Origin: Phycisphaerales bacterium UBA7800
Lineage (GTDB): Bacteria > Planctomycetota > Phycisphaerae > Phycisphaerales > Phycisphaeraceae
Direction of reading: 5' to 3'
Assembly (NCBI GenBank): GCA_002480565.1
Contig: DLCK01000003.1
Span: forward strand, 1 to 20,625
Length of the DNA stretch: 20,625 nt
Shown: positions 7,575-15,350 of the stretch, one piece after another
Layout: the number at the start of each line of letters is the position of its first letter
Position numbering within the stretch: position 1 is the first letter of the stretch
Notes under the pieces: generated by a model
Databases searched by the model: none
Told to the model about the DNA's origin: nothing
The model's input: the letters and a program-made list of their open reading frames with translations, nothing else
Position numbers and translations under genes: made by a program

Positions 7575-8165
7575 ATGGTTAGTGACAACAGTGATCTGAC
7601 TGATAAGCAGGTCTATACCACCGGCGAAGCTGCGGACATTTGTAAGATTTCCCAGCAGACCATTATCCGTTGCTTCGACAAGGGCAAGCTCAAGGGGTTC
7701 CGCGTCCCTGGCAGTAAGTTCCGTCGAATCCCGCGTGACGAGTTGATTCGTTTCATGCGTGAAAACGAGATTCCAACTGAACAACTCGAAGGCTCGCGCA
7801 AGCGTCTGCTTATTGTCGATGACGATGAACAGATTCGCGAACTCTTTGTGGACATGCTCTGTGATGATGAACGTTTCACCATTAAGACGGCATCCACCGG
7901 CTATGACGCTGGGATTCTCACCGAGCAGTTCAAACCGGACTTGATGATTTTGGACTATATGTTGCCGGACATTAACGGCAATGTGGTCTGCAAAACTGTC
8001 CGCGACAATCCCAATGTCGCAGGCATGAAGATCATCATCGTCTCGGGCGTGGCTGACCAGCGTGAAGTCCAACAGCTCATGAGTGCCGGCGCAGACGCCT
8101 TTGTGAAAAAGCCGTTCTCCATTGATGAACTGCTCAGTCGCATTGGTGAACTGCTGGGCGTGTGA
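7575..8165 (+). CDS. Response regulator with N-terminal excisionase/MerR-type HTH and C-terminal receiver domain
   Basis: A 196-aa transcriptional response regulator with reversed domain order. Residues about 13-63 are an excisionase-family winged HTH (YTTGEAADICKISQQTIIR, then a wing with FRVPGSKFRRIPRDEL). Residues about 77-196 are a CheY-like receiver with the acidic pocket D82-D84, phosphoacceptor D127 in MILDYMLPD, S157 in the switch position and K179 in KKPFS, so it should be phosphorylatable. The ATG at 7575 follows GGGGAG by 8 nt; an in-frame upstream start at 7518 would add 19 residues with no domain content, and I reject it. It lies 59 bp before the HDOD-kinase gene, its most likely phosphodonor. 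The domain identities are clear; target promoters are unknown. Confidence 0.93.
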   Translation: MVSDNSDLTDKQVYTTGEAADICKISQQTIIRCFDKGKLKGFRVPGSKFRRIPRDELIRFMRENEIPTEQLEGSRKRLLIVDDDEQIRELFVDMLCDDERFTIKTASTGYDAGILTEQFKPDLMILDYMLPDINGNVVCKTVRDNPNVAGMKIIIVSGVADQREVQQLMSAGADAFVKKPFSIDELLSRIGELLGV

Positions 8166-8190
8166 GTTTCCAGGATCCATTTGTCATATT

Positions 8191-8212
8191 GCTGCGACGT
8201 GACTGTCGCTGA
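8191..8212. repeat. Small intergenic hairpin repeat, copy 1
   Basis: GCTGCGAC-N5-TGTCGCTGA, forming a stem GCGAC / GTCGC (8194-8198 with 8205-8209). The same arms recur at 18368-18390 with a 6-nt middle. It lies between the regulator stop and the kinase start and overlaps the GAGGT ribosome site region of the kinase, so it could affect kinase translation. Confidence 0.5.
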
Positions 8213-8224
8213 GGTATACGATCT

Positions 8225-10483
8225 TTGACCGTCAACAATGACCAACCACGAACCGGGCACATCGAACTGATTCTCCGTCAGGTCGAAGCGCTGCCCACTC
8301 TCCCCGCCGTGGCGATGCGCATTTTGTCTTTGACAGCCAATGATCAGACTCATGTTCAGGAAGTGGTCGATTTGATCACCACGGACCCGGCGTTGACCGC
8401 CAAGGTGTTATCACTTTGTCGTGCAGCTGATCTGGGTATCCGTCATGAAGTGATGACCGTCGAGCGTGCGGTCACGATGTTGGGCTTTAATGCCATCCGC
8501 AATGCCGTGTTGTCGATGAAGGTGTTTGATACCTTTGGCAGTAACGGTCAATCGCTTAAGCCTGAGATAAAACCTGAAAGTCGATTCGATCGTCCCGGTT
8601 TCTGGCGGCATAGTGTTGCCGTCGCCGTCGCCGCAGAAAGCATTTCACGTGCTCATCCAGACCATAAAGACCTTGCACCCTCTGATGCGTTTGTCTGTGG
8701 TTTGCTTCATGACATGGGGAAGCTGGCCTTGGATATGCTTCTGCCTAAAAGCTATGACCGCGTCATCGAACTCACCGAACTGAATCAAGGCAATATCGCA
8801 GAACTCGAACGCCGCATCGTCGGTATTGATCATCACACAGCAGGTAAACGTTTAGCAGAACAATGGCGGTTACCTCATAAACTCCAGGACACCATCTGGC
8901 TTCACGGGGCGGACTATACGACTCTGCCTCAACTGGATCATCGACGTCTTGTCGGACTCATCAGCCTGGCGGATTTGATCGTACGCCGTCAGCACCTGGG
9001 TTTTTCCGGCAATTTCAATGTCAAGGAATCGCCTGCAAAGCTCGCAGGTGAGTTGGATTTGAACCTTGACATTGTTGAGGATATTGAAAAGACACTGCTT
9101 GAAGAAGTTGAACGACGCTCACAGGTTCTAGGACTTGGCGAAGCCCCGACGCGCGAGTTGTATCACGAATCCATCCAGCGAGCCAACGAGGAGTTGGGCC
9201 GACTCAACAGTGCTTTGGAACGTCGGTCCCGTGTGTCGGTGACACAATCCAAAATTCTCGAAGCCATCACGCAATTTCATAACGAAGCGGTCCCCGGACG
9301 CAATGTGCCTGACGTGGTTCATGCTGTGGCACGCAATGCACGCCACGTATTGGACGAAGGCTTCATGGCCATGATCTGGCAGCCTCAATCATCCGATGCC
9401 GACCATCAATGGATGGTGATGCAGTTTGGATTAAATGCTCGCCCGATGCATTCGGAATTAATTGCACCGCCACCCCATGCACCGAATCTCGATGAGCTGG
9501 ATCCATCGGGTCCGGCTGCGATGAATCTGGTGAGTATCATCCCATGGGTCAGTGATTATCTCATTGAAGCGCCGGATGTACGCAAGATTCAGATGCTTCC
9601 ATTGAGTTGTGGTTGGGGGACGGCAGCATTAATGCTCCACGACCGATCCAACTTACCACAGTGGCAACACCTTTCGGCATTGACTGGCACATGGGGCGCA
9701 GCCATCGCAGCAGTCGCCCAACACGAAGGCGCACGTCGTCTAGGTGAGCAGTTGGCTGAAGCGAACCTTGCATTGGCTGACGCACAGGATGCCTTGTTGC
9801 GTAACGAGTCGATGGCACGTCTTGGGGAGATGGCTGCTGGCGCTGCGCATGAAATGAATAACCCGTTGGCCGTGATCTCCGGTCGCAGTCAGTTGTTGGC
9901 GCGTGAATTGCCCGATGGGACCGCCCAACGCAAACATGCCCAGACGATTGTTGAACAGTCACATCGACTGAGTAATCTGATCACTGCACTTAAGCTTTTT
10001 ACTGAACCTGCTCATCCGAACAAGGAAGCAGCGAATCTTGGTGACTTGCTTGATCACGCCATTGCGGATGTGAAAAAGAAGCTTGATAAACTCACGGATC
10101 AAATCAACGTTGAGGTGCAATTGCCTGAGAGTATGCCTCAACTTGCCGTGGACACACAGCAGATTCAACAGGCGATTAGCGAGTTGATTCTCAATGCGGT
10201 TGAAGCGGACACCAAACATCATGCAACGGTCAAAGCGATGCTCAGTGATGATCGTCGTTGCTTGAACGTGGAAGTGACCGATAACGGTCCGGGGATGGAT
10301 CAGCACACCTTGCAGCACGCAATGGATCCATTCTTTTCCGCCAAGCCTGCCGGCCGCCAGATGGGGATGGGTTTGACCCGTGCCCGTCAATTGATTGCCG
10401 CACATGGTGGGCAGGTGGGATTATGCAGCGCAGCAAACAAAGGAACGACAGTAACTTTGTCTTTGCCACTCGATTTACATTAA
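8225..10483 (+). CDS. HDOD-GAF-histidine kinase fusion protein (TTG start)
   Basis: A 752-aa soluble sensor kinase. Residues about 13-215 form an HDOD domain (QVEALPTLPAVAMRIL, then FWRH at 126-129, LLHDMGK at 160-166 and IVGIDHHTAGKRLA); the GYP signature of c-di-GMP phosphodiesterases is absent. A coiled coil follows near 310-345, then a GAF-like region about 345-500. The kinase core has the H-box with H542 in GAAHEMNNPLAV, N-box N657 in ELILNAVEA, G1 box DNGPG at 686-690, F box DPFF at 701-704 and G2 box GMGL at 714-717. All key residues are intact. No membrane segment is seen, so it senses a cytosolic cue. The start is TTG: a TGA in the same frame lies 15 bp upstream and GAGGT sits 9 nt before it. 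It lies between the two receiver-type proteins of its cluster. Confidence 0.92.
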   Translation: MTVNNDQPRTGHIELILRQVEALPTLPAVAMRILSLTANDQTHVQEVVDLITTDPALTAKVLSLCRAADLGIRHEVMTVERAVTMLGFNAIRNAVLSMKVFDTFGSNGQSLKPEIKPESRFDRPGFWRHSVAVAVAAESISRAHPDHKDLAPSDAFVCGLLHDMGKLALDMLLPKSYDRVIELTELNQGNIAELERRIVGIDHHTAGKRLAEQWRLPHKLQDTIWLHGADYTTLPQLDHRRLVGLISLADLIVRRQHLGFSGNFNVKESPAKLAGELDLNLDIVEDIEKTLLEEVERRSQVLGLGEAPTRELYHESIQRANEELGRLNSALERRSRVSVTQSKILEAITQFHNEAVPGRNVPDVVHAVARNARHVLDEGFMAMIWQPQSSDADHQWMVMQFGLNARPMHSELIAPPPHAPNLDELDPSGPAAMNLVSIIPWVSDYLIEAPDVRKIQMLPLSCGWGTAALMLHDRSNLPQWQHLSALTGTWGAAIAAVAQHEGARRLGEQLAEANLALADAQDALLRNESMARLGEMAAGAAHEMNNPLAVISGRSQLLARELPDGTAQRKHAQTIVEQSHRLSNLITALKLFTEPAHPNKEAANLGDLLDHAIADVKKKLDKLTDQINVEVQLPESMPQLAVDTQQIQQAISELILNAVEADTKHHATVKAMLSDDRRCLNVEVTDNGPGMDQHTLQHAMDPFFSAKPAGRQMGMGLTRARQLIAAHGGQVGLCSAANKGTTVTLSLPLDLH

Positions 10484-10643
10484 AGATAAACCGATAGAAA
10501 CATTGGAGGAAAGCCCTGGGGGGAAACAGACTGCGAGGTCTGCCCGGGTACTCTTGGAATTGTTGGTACGACGCAGTGCCATGGGAAAGATTCCAAGGGG
10601 TGAGATGCACAGACTTTTGTTCAAGGATGTGCAGGAGAAAGTT
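10484..10643 (+). other. 160-bp G-rich spacer before the pseudo-receiver gene
   Basis: The downstream frame is open back to a TTG at 10503, but the first 47 codons have no recognisable domain. The stretch contains G-rich runs (CCTGGGGGG) and a small hairpin CAGAC / GTCTG at 10529-10544, suggesting a structured leader or a non-coding spacer rather than protein. Confidence 0.35.
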
Positions 10644-11801
10644 TTGACCAGTGAACACCAACACTCTGCGGATCACTCGTCGCAGCACAAGGCCGCTGAC
10701 GTAGTGAAACCTTCAGCAACACGTAAGTCTGGCAAGAAGCCCGGCTCATGGCGTGCTTTGCTTGTGGATGTCGATCCGCAAGCTCATGCCCAGTTGCAAT
10801 CATCTCTGAAGCAAATTGCTGCATGCAAGCTTCAGGCGGTGAGTGATATCAATCAGGCACTTGAAGACTTGTCGCATCACCGCTATGACGTGGTGATCGC
10901 CTGTGCCGATCAGAATGAAGCTGCGACCCTTGAGGTGCTCAAGCAGATTCAGGATCAGCACCCCAACACCGAATCCATTCTCATCAGTAAGCAATTGCCT
11001 TCTGCGGACATGCTTTTTAAAGCCATGCGCAGTGGGGCAACGGACGTGCTATGCATGCCACTTAAGGGTGATGAACTCATGTCACGTTTGAAGCTCGCAC
11101 ATGACCGGGCTGTCTCACGTCGCCGTGAAAAATTGCGCATCCGCAAGCTTGAGAAAACCTGCGACAAACTCACACAAGCGCATCAGGATGTCAGCCGCCA
11201 GGTGGATGTGCTGTGCAATGACCTTGTGCATGCGTATCACGACTTGGCGACGCAGATGCACGACACCGTGCAGAACAATGACTTTCTGTCTTACATCGGT
11301 AACGAGTTGGATTTGGAACATGTTCTGCGTCGGTCTCTTGAATATGTGCTTGAAAAGGCAGGTCCGACCAATGCTGCGTTGTTCCTTCCCGCCATTGCCG
11401 ATGAATACTCGCTTGGCGGATATGTGAATCTGGATGGTTCGCGTGAATCGACGACGATGATTCTCCAACACCTTGCAGATGTGGTTGCACCGAAAATGGT
11501 GGACCGTCAGAACGCATTGCACATTACCGACAATGATGCATTGGGCAGTTGGATTGGTGCCGACGCTGCGTATCTGGAAGACACGCATGTGTTAGCCGTA
11601 CGATGTCAGCATGAAGATGAAACGCTTGCGGTTCTCGTTGCGTTTCGTGACCAGTCCACACCGTTTGCCTCGGAGATGATTCAGACGTTTGAAGCGATCT
11701 CCACATTGCTTGCTGAGCAGCTCTCGCGAGTGATTCGGATTCATCATCGCCACTTGCCTCACGCTGTGGAAGGTGACGACGAACCGGCTTTTGGATTTTG
11801 A
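10644..11801 (+). CDS. Pseudo-receiver/coiled-coil/GAF protein
   Basis: A signalling protein of 385 aa from the chosen TTG at 10644, which has AGGAG 6 nt upstream; a longer frame reaches a TTG at 10503 (432 aa) without a ribosome site. Residues about 37-155 have receiver-domain layout (ALLVDVDPQA, DVVIAC, SILIS, MRSGATDVLCMPL). The phosphoacceptor position is Cys87 instead of Asp, and the Lys-Pro of the signature is replaced by Met-Pro, so it is probably not phosphorylated. A charged coiled coil follows at about 155-205, then a GAF-like domain at about 218-365 (NELDLEHVLRRSLEYVLE at its start). No output domain is visible. It is the last gene of the kinase cluster and is followed by a T-tract terminator. 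It may be an adaptor for the kinase. The receiver and GAF calls are by pattern only. Confidence 0.8.
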   Translation: MTSEHQHSADHSSQHKAADVVKPSATRKSGKKPGSWRALLVDVDPQAHAQLQSSLKQIAACKLQAVSDINQALEDLSHHRYDVVIACADQNEAATLEVLKQIQDQHPNTESILISKQLPSADMLFKAMRSGATDVLCMPLKGDELMSRLKLAHDRAVSRRREKLRIRKLEKTCDKLTQAHQDVSRQVDVLCNDLVHAYHDLATQMHDTVQNNDFLSYIGNELDLEHVLRRSLEYVLEKAGPTNAALFLPAIADEYSLGGYVNLDGSRESTTMILQHLADVVAPKMVDRQNALHITDNDALGSWIGADAAYLEDTHVLAVRCQHEDETLAVLVAFRDQSTPFASEMIQTFEAISTLLAEQLSRVIRIHHRHLPHAVEGDDEPAFGF

Positions 11802-11847
11802 ATCAATGATGCATTTGAAATAACGTGTTAAATAAACCAAACCAAAC

Positions 11848-11882
11848 AAGCTGTATTTACCGCAAGGGATGCAGCTTTTTTT
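11848..11882 (+). terminator. Intrinsic terminator of the signalling cluster
   Basis: A stem AAGCTGTAT / ATGCAGCTT (one G-T pair) with a 12-nt loop, followed by seven T residues. It begins 46 bp after the stop at 11801. Its right arm overlaps the last codons of the convergent release-factor-like gene. Confidence 0.65.
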
Positions 11883-12360
11883 CTGCGCGTTTGGTGTTGA
11901 TCTGTTGTAACGCGCGGGGTTCATTTTTAAGGAACTTGACGAGTTGAGACGTGCTGCAACCCAGTCGTGAACCAGCTTGCCGAGGATCGAGTTGGCAGTC
12001 ATAGAGATTGTCCAACACCTCAGCCAAGATCGCTGGGAAGTCGGTATGGGTTGGATTGACTTTGATACTGCCTTTGAGAAATCGGGCCTGGATCAGATCA
12101 CTGGGTGGGTAAGCAGGCGTCCGTCGGACTTGCAGAGCAAGATTCACACGCAGTCGAAACAGCGCGACCTTGCGGTTGGCAATTTGCTCACGGCGTTCGG
12201 ATGCCTGACCGGTGATGCCTGTTGGATCATGCGTGAGGATGACCGCGGTGGCCACCTTGTTGCGATGTTGCCCGCCGGGACCAGTGCCACGGGTTTGTTT
12301 GAGTGAACACTCAGCGTAAAGCTCATCCGGATCAATCGCAGCAGGATGGGGATAGGTCAT
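11857..12360 (-). CDS. Peptide chain release factor-like protein (GGQ domain)
   Basis: A 167-aa protein related to the class I release factor catalytic domain. It has GGQ at residues 29-31 within TRGTGPGGQHRNKVATAV, followed by HDPTGITGQASERREQIANR, the usual core of peptidyl-tRNA hydrolysing domains (ArfB/YaeJ-type). It lacks codon-recognition domains. The C-terminal half (KGSIKVNPTHTDFPAILAEV, then GCSTSQLVKFLK and a basic KRAEKKLHPLR tail) matches the stand-alone bacterial release-factor-like group rather than ArfB proper. The likely role, from the family, is hydrolysis of peptidyl-tRNA on stalled ribosomes or free large subunits. The ATG overlaps the stop of the upstream phosphatase gene (ATGA), so the two are cotranscribed and probably translationally coupled. 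Confidence 0.9.
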   Translation of the reverse strand: MTYPHPAAIDPDELYAECSLKQTRGTGPGGQHRNKVATAVILTHDPTGITGQASERREQIANRKVALFRLRVNLALQVRRTPAYPPSDLIQARFLKGSIKVNPTHTDFPAILAEVLDNLYDCQLDPRQAGSRLGCSTSQLVKFLKNEPRALQQINTKRAEKKLHPLR

Positions 12361-13652
12361 GAAGGCAATCGCTTGATGACAATCGCGGTCCAGTCGTCTG
12401 CCTGGGGTTGGTTGGGGGCATAGGCGTTGAGTGCTTTGACCAACTCTTCAATGATTTTTTCTGCTGACGCATCACGGAATTCACGGATGACTTTCATAAC
12501 GCCGTCCTCGCCGAACATTGCTTTTTCACCTTCACGATGGCATTCGAAAAAGCCGTCAGTGAGAAGGATGAAAATGTCACCTTCAGCCATCTTGAAAGGT
12601 TCGACGGCATCATGGGGGATTGAAGACATAATCCCCATGGGCATGCCTGAAGCGTCCCGTGATTCGTAACTGTCATCGGCTATGTGATAGCAAAGTAGTG
12701 GTGCTTGACCTGGCGCTTCGTAATCAATCTCATGTTTTTGAGGATCGAGTAAACCAAAGAACGCGGTGATGAAACGACTGCCGCCAAGGTCTTCTTCGAG
12801 TTGACTGTCAATCTGTTGGCGAAGCGTTGGTAAGTCAGCACCCAGTCGAAGCCCCATGCGGAACATCGCGCGCATCTGGGTGACGGATAAGGCAGGCCCG
12901 ATCCCATGACCAGTGGCATCGGCAAGCATTACCAATACCGGTGACTTTGGATCGTCTTGATCACCTTCATCTTTGGATAGCCGTACCACGTCGAAGATAT
13001 CGCCCCCGGTTAAATCCGCAGGCTGACTGAAGGACGCGATATCATAACCCTCAACGGTTGGTAATTCCGTAGGCAGGACACCCATTTGGATATCGCGTGC
13101 CAAACTCAGATCCTGTTCCATGCGGATTTTGACCTGTTGTTCTTCGAGTAGTTGAGCACGCTGGATCGCCACCGCTGCCTGACCTGCAAGCGCTAAAGCA
13201 ATTTGTTCGTCTTCATCATCAAAGTGACCCCGCTGAGCATTGAGCATCTGGATCACACCTACGAGCTTGTCTTCAAGTCCGACAAGGGGGACGGTGATCA
13301 TGCTCTGCGTACGGTAGCCGGTCTTGCGGTCGATGTCCTGATTAAAGCGACTGTCGGCATAGCAGTCAGGAATGTTAAGCACATTTCGCGAATTGGCACA
13401 CTGACCGGCGAGTCCTTGATCTGCGCAAAAACGCAGTGCTTCAAGTCCCGTCCCGGTGATCATGTACAGTTCGTGGGGTTGATCGTCATAGAGAAACACC
13501 GACCCACGATCCGCCTGAAGCACATCGCGTCCAGCTTCAATCACTGCGTTAAGCAGATCACACAACGGGCACGGTGCTGCCAATTGCTTTGCCACTTCCA
13601 ACACCCGAAGCATACTCCGGGCGCGATCATATTGTTGCGAGTCATTTAGCAT
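12357..13652 (-). CDS. GAF domain-containing PP2C/SpoIIE-type Ser/Thr phosphatase
   Basis: A signalling phosphatase of 431 aa from the ATG at 13652. The frame is open to a TTG at 13688 that adds 12 residues; neither start has a clear Shine-Dalgarno. Residues about 28-168 form a GAF domain (SVFLYDD, GLAGQCANS, PLVGLEDKLVGVIQMLNA). A linker helix leads to a SpoIIE/RsbU-like PP2C domain at about 185-428: LARDIQMGVLP, PADLTGGDIFD, VMLADATGHG, ILLTDGFFE and DDWTAIVI. The metal-binding Asp residues are all present (D218, D221, D245, D366 and D419/D420), so it should be active. By family it dephosphorylates anti-sigma-factor antagonists (STAS proteins), but no STAS or anti-sigma gene is nearby. It is overlapped at its 3' end by the release-factor-like gene. 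Confidence 0.92.
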   Translation of the reverse strand: MLNDSQQYDRARSMLRVLEVAKQLAAPCPLCDLLNAVIEAGRDVLQADRGSVFLYDDQPHELYMITGTGLEALRFCADQGLAGQCANSRNVLNIPDCYADSRFNQDIDRKTGYRTQSMITVPLVGLEDKLVGVIQMLNAQRGHFDDEDEQIALALAGQAAVAIQRAQLLEEQQVKIRMEQDLSLARDIQMGVLPTELPTVEGYDIASFSQPADLTGGDIFDVVRLSKDEGDQDDPKSPVLVMLADATGHGIGPALSVTQMRAMFRMGLRLGADLPTLRQQIDSQLEEDLGGSRFITAFFGLLDPQKHEIDYEAPGQAPLLCYHIADDSYESRDASGMPMGIMSSIPHDAVEPFKMAEGDIFILLTDGFFECHREGEKAMFGEDGVMKVIREFRDASAEKIIEELVKALNAYAPNQPQADDWTAIVIKRLPS

Positions 13653-13782
13653 GGCCACCAAGTCCCAACAGATACCCCAATTCGACAATCAAACATGATA
13701 GCGGAAAACGGTTTTAGGCAGGTAGAAAATTTTTGATCTGCTAAGGCGCCAGGGACGGAAAAGACAAAAGCAGTTTTTTAAC

Positions 13783-13822
13783 ATCTGTGTTTATTTGTGT
13801 TCATCTGTGGTTAATTGTCTTG
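13783..13822. repeat. 10-nt phased degenerate repeat tract
   Basis: Four consecutive decamers: ATCTGTGTTT, ATTTGTGTTC, ATCTGTGGTT and a weaker AATTGTCTTG. The first three agree at 7 or 8 of 10 positions in each pair. The period matches about one helical turn. It lies about 130 bp upstream of the phosphatase start. I recall similar ATCTGTG-type tracts between genes in unrelated bacteria, but cannot verify it here. Confidence 0.6.
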
Positions 13823-13889
13823 GCTCAAAAAAACTGACATCACATGGCACAAGAATTTTTTGGAATTGGGATAAGAACCAATAATCCCT

Positions 13890-13990
13890 CAAGCCGCCAG
13901 ATGAACAAAGTGAATCTGACGGGCCGAAGGTGTATAACGTTACTGCGGCCCGTCAGATTCGCTCCCGATGGTCACTCATCTGGCGGCTTG
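13890..13990. repeat. Nested inverted repeat (101 bp)
   Basis: Outer arms are a perfect 15-bp inverted repeat, CAAGCCGCCAGATGA (13890-13904) and its complement at 13976-13990. Nested inside is a second, 18-bp stem (13909-13926 with 13946-13963, one G-T pair) whose core GAATCTGACGGGCCG is a perfect 15-bp arm. The 19-nt loop contains the palindrome TAACGTTA (13935-13942). The internal loop is asymmetric, 4 nt on the left and 12 nt on the right. It starts 49 bp after the ygfZ stop, so it may terminate that gene, but no T-tract follows on the minus strand. It could instead be a small palindromic mobile element (MITE/REP-like). Confidence 0.85.
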
Positions 13991-14039
13991 TGTGACTCTT
14001 TGTATTCTGATCGCTTTGCGCTTGGTGGTAAAGAAGCAA

Positions 14040-15194
14040 TCACACCAGTTTCAAATCCGAGACTTCGCCGTCAATGAGTTTGCCTTCAGCACCGACTTTG
14101 ATTTTGGTGCCTTTGCGGTGTTTGCCCCATTTCATCATCGCAAAGCCGACTGCGTTCATGCCACTGAGGGGTGATTGGGTCGAGGAGGTGATCCCGCCGA
14201 TGACATTGCCATCATCATCCTGAATCTGTGATCCAGCGATGGGCAGATCGGTGCTGGCAAACTTGATGCCCACCAGTTTCCGTTTGGGATGACCACGCGA
14301 CTCCATGCGGGCGACGACTTCCTGTCCCAGGTAACAACCCTTGGTGAAGCTCACCGTCTGTTCGAGAATGCTCGTTTCATGCGGCAAGCAATCCGGGCCA
14401 TAGTCCACGCGGAACAAGGGGACGCCCGACTCAATGCGAGCCGTGTTGTAGGCAGACCAACCAATCGCGCGACCGACCAGTGATCGTTTGGGGCTTGTCG
14501 GATTTGCTTCGCCGGACTGATCAATATCAGGAACGATCCCGCCGACCTGCTCGGTGAGCAAGTTGTAAAACGTATCAAGCGCATCGGTTTTGACGAGTAC
14601 CAGTAAGCCAAGGGTGCTACCCATATCCTGTCGGATCACCATGCAGGGTTGGCCATCAAGTTCGATGGATTTAAATTGCCCAGCGGGTAAATCAATGAGT
14701 TCGACAAAACCTCCCGCCGACTCCAGAACGCGCATCGCCATGGGGCCAAAGAGTCCAAGCACTTCCCATTGGTCGGTGATGTCCGCAGTGTCCACGTCTT
14801 CGGTGAAGACATAGCGTTCCAATTCACGGGCGACATAACTCGTCGCATAGCGATCCATGAGTAAAAGGCAGTTGCCTTCTTTCTGACAGATCATCATGTC
14901 GGTGTCGATGCGTCCCTGTTTGTTGAGCAAAAAGCATCGACGGGTTTGGCCGGCCGTGAGATTCACCGTGTCATGGGTGACCATGTTATTCAGAAAGCTC
15001 AGGCGATCCGAACCCCCGATATTGACAATGCCACACCAGGGCATGTGCAGGATGCCGACACCTTTGCGGATGGCTGCGTACTCAGCTTCATAGTGTCCGA
15101 AGCTTTCCACCACATCCACAGCCCCTTCATCAGGACCAAAATTCATCCAGACGGGGTTGCTGCGATTCAATCTTTCTTTAAAGGCGCTCTGCAT
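14040..15194 (-). CDS. ygfZ: YgfZ/GcvT-like folate-binding protein
   Basis: A 384-aa tetrahydrofolate-binding protein of the YgfZ/IBA57 group, which supports maintenance of iron-sulfur enzymes. The diagnostic KGCYLGQE motif with its conserved Cys is at residues 285-292, preceded by RIESGVPLFRVD (253-264), and the GcvT-like N-terminal fold is present (GGSDRLSFLNNMVTHD). The presence of KGCYxGQE separates it from the glycine cleavage T protein, and no gcvH or gcvP genes are adjacent. It is somewhat longer than the about 326-aa E. coli protein. The ATG at 15194 has only a weak purine stretch upstream. The gene is single, divergent from the lipoprotein gene at 15351. A strange nested inverted repeat lies just beyond its stop. 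Confidence 0.9.
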   Translation of the reverse strand: MQSAFKERLNRSNPVWMNFGPDEGAVDVVESFGHYEAEYAAIRKGVGILHMPWCGIVNIGGSDRLSFLNNMVTHDTVNLTAGQTRRCFLLNKQGRIDTDMMICQKEGNCLLLMDRYATSYVARELERYVFTEDVDTADITDQWEVLGLFGPMAMRVLESAGGFVELIDLPAGQFKSIELDGQPCMVIRQDMGSTLGLLVLVKTDALDTFYNLLTEQVGGIVPDIDQSGEANPTSPKRSLVGRAIGWSAYNTARIESGVPLFRVDYGPDCLPHETSILEQTVSFTKGCYLGQEVVARMESRGHPKRKLVGIKFASTDLPIAGSQIQDDDGNVIGGITSSTQSPLSGMNAVGFAMMKWGKHRKGTKIKVGAEGKLIDGEVSDLKLV

Positions 15195-15350
15195 TGATAC
15201 TGTCTCGTTGTTATCGGGCTAATCCAATACATGATGCTAAAACAACCGCGTCACATCAGCAAACCCACTTGGACAGATCAGTAGGTTATAGGAGTTCACC
15301 CAATCCACACACTTTCAAGTTATCACGTGAAATAAGCCGAAGTTGAACGT

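Larger units (their letters stand above)
13653..14039. other. 387-bp intergenic region with two repeat structures
   Basis: It lies between the 3' end of ygfZ (minus) and the 5' end of the phosphatase gene (minus), and should hold the ygfZ terminator and the phosphatase promoter. It contains a 10-nt phased repeat tract (13783-13822) and a 101-bp nested inverted repeat (13890-13990). No coding frame is credible. Confidence 0.6.

Noticed and set aside
7413..8180. 255-codon minus-strand frame opposite the HTH-receiver gene
   Set aside because: It mirrors a gene with clear HTH and receiver motifs and shows no domain of its own.
8260..8870. Active HD-GYP c-di-GMP phosphodiesterase
   Set aside because: The HD is present, but the GYP motif and its ligand pattern are absent; the order matches HDOD.
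13783..13822. CRISPR array
   Set aside because: The units are contiguous 10-mers without spacers, and no cas genes are present.
14040..15194. Glycine cleavage system T protein (gcvT)
   Set aside because: KGCYLGQE is the YgfZ signature, and no gcvH or gcvP genes are nearby.
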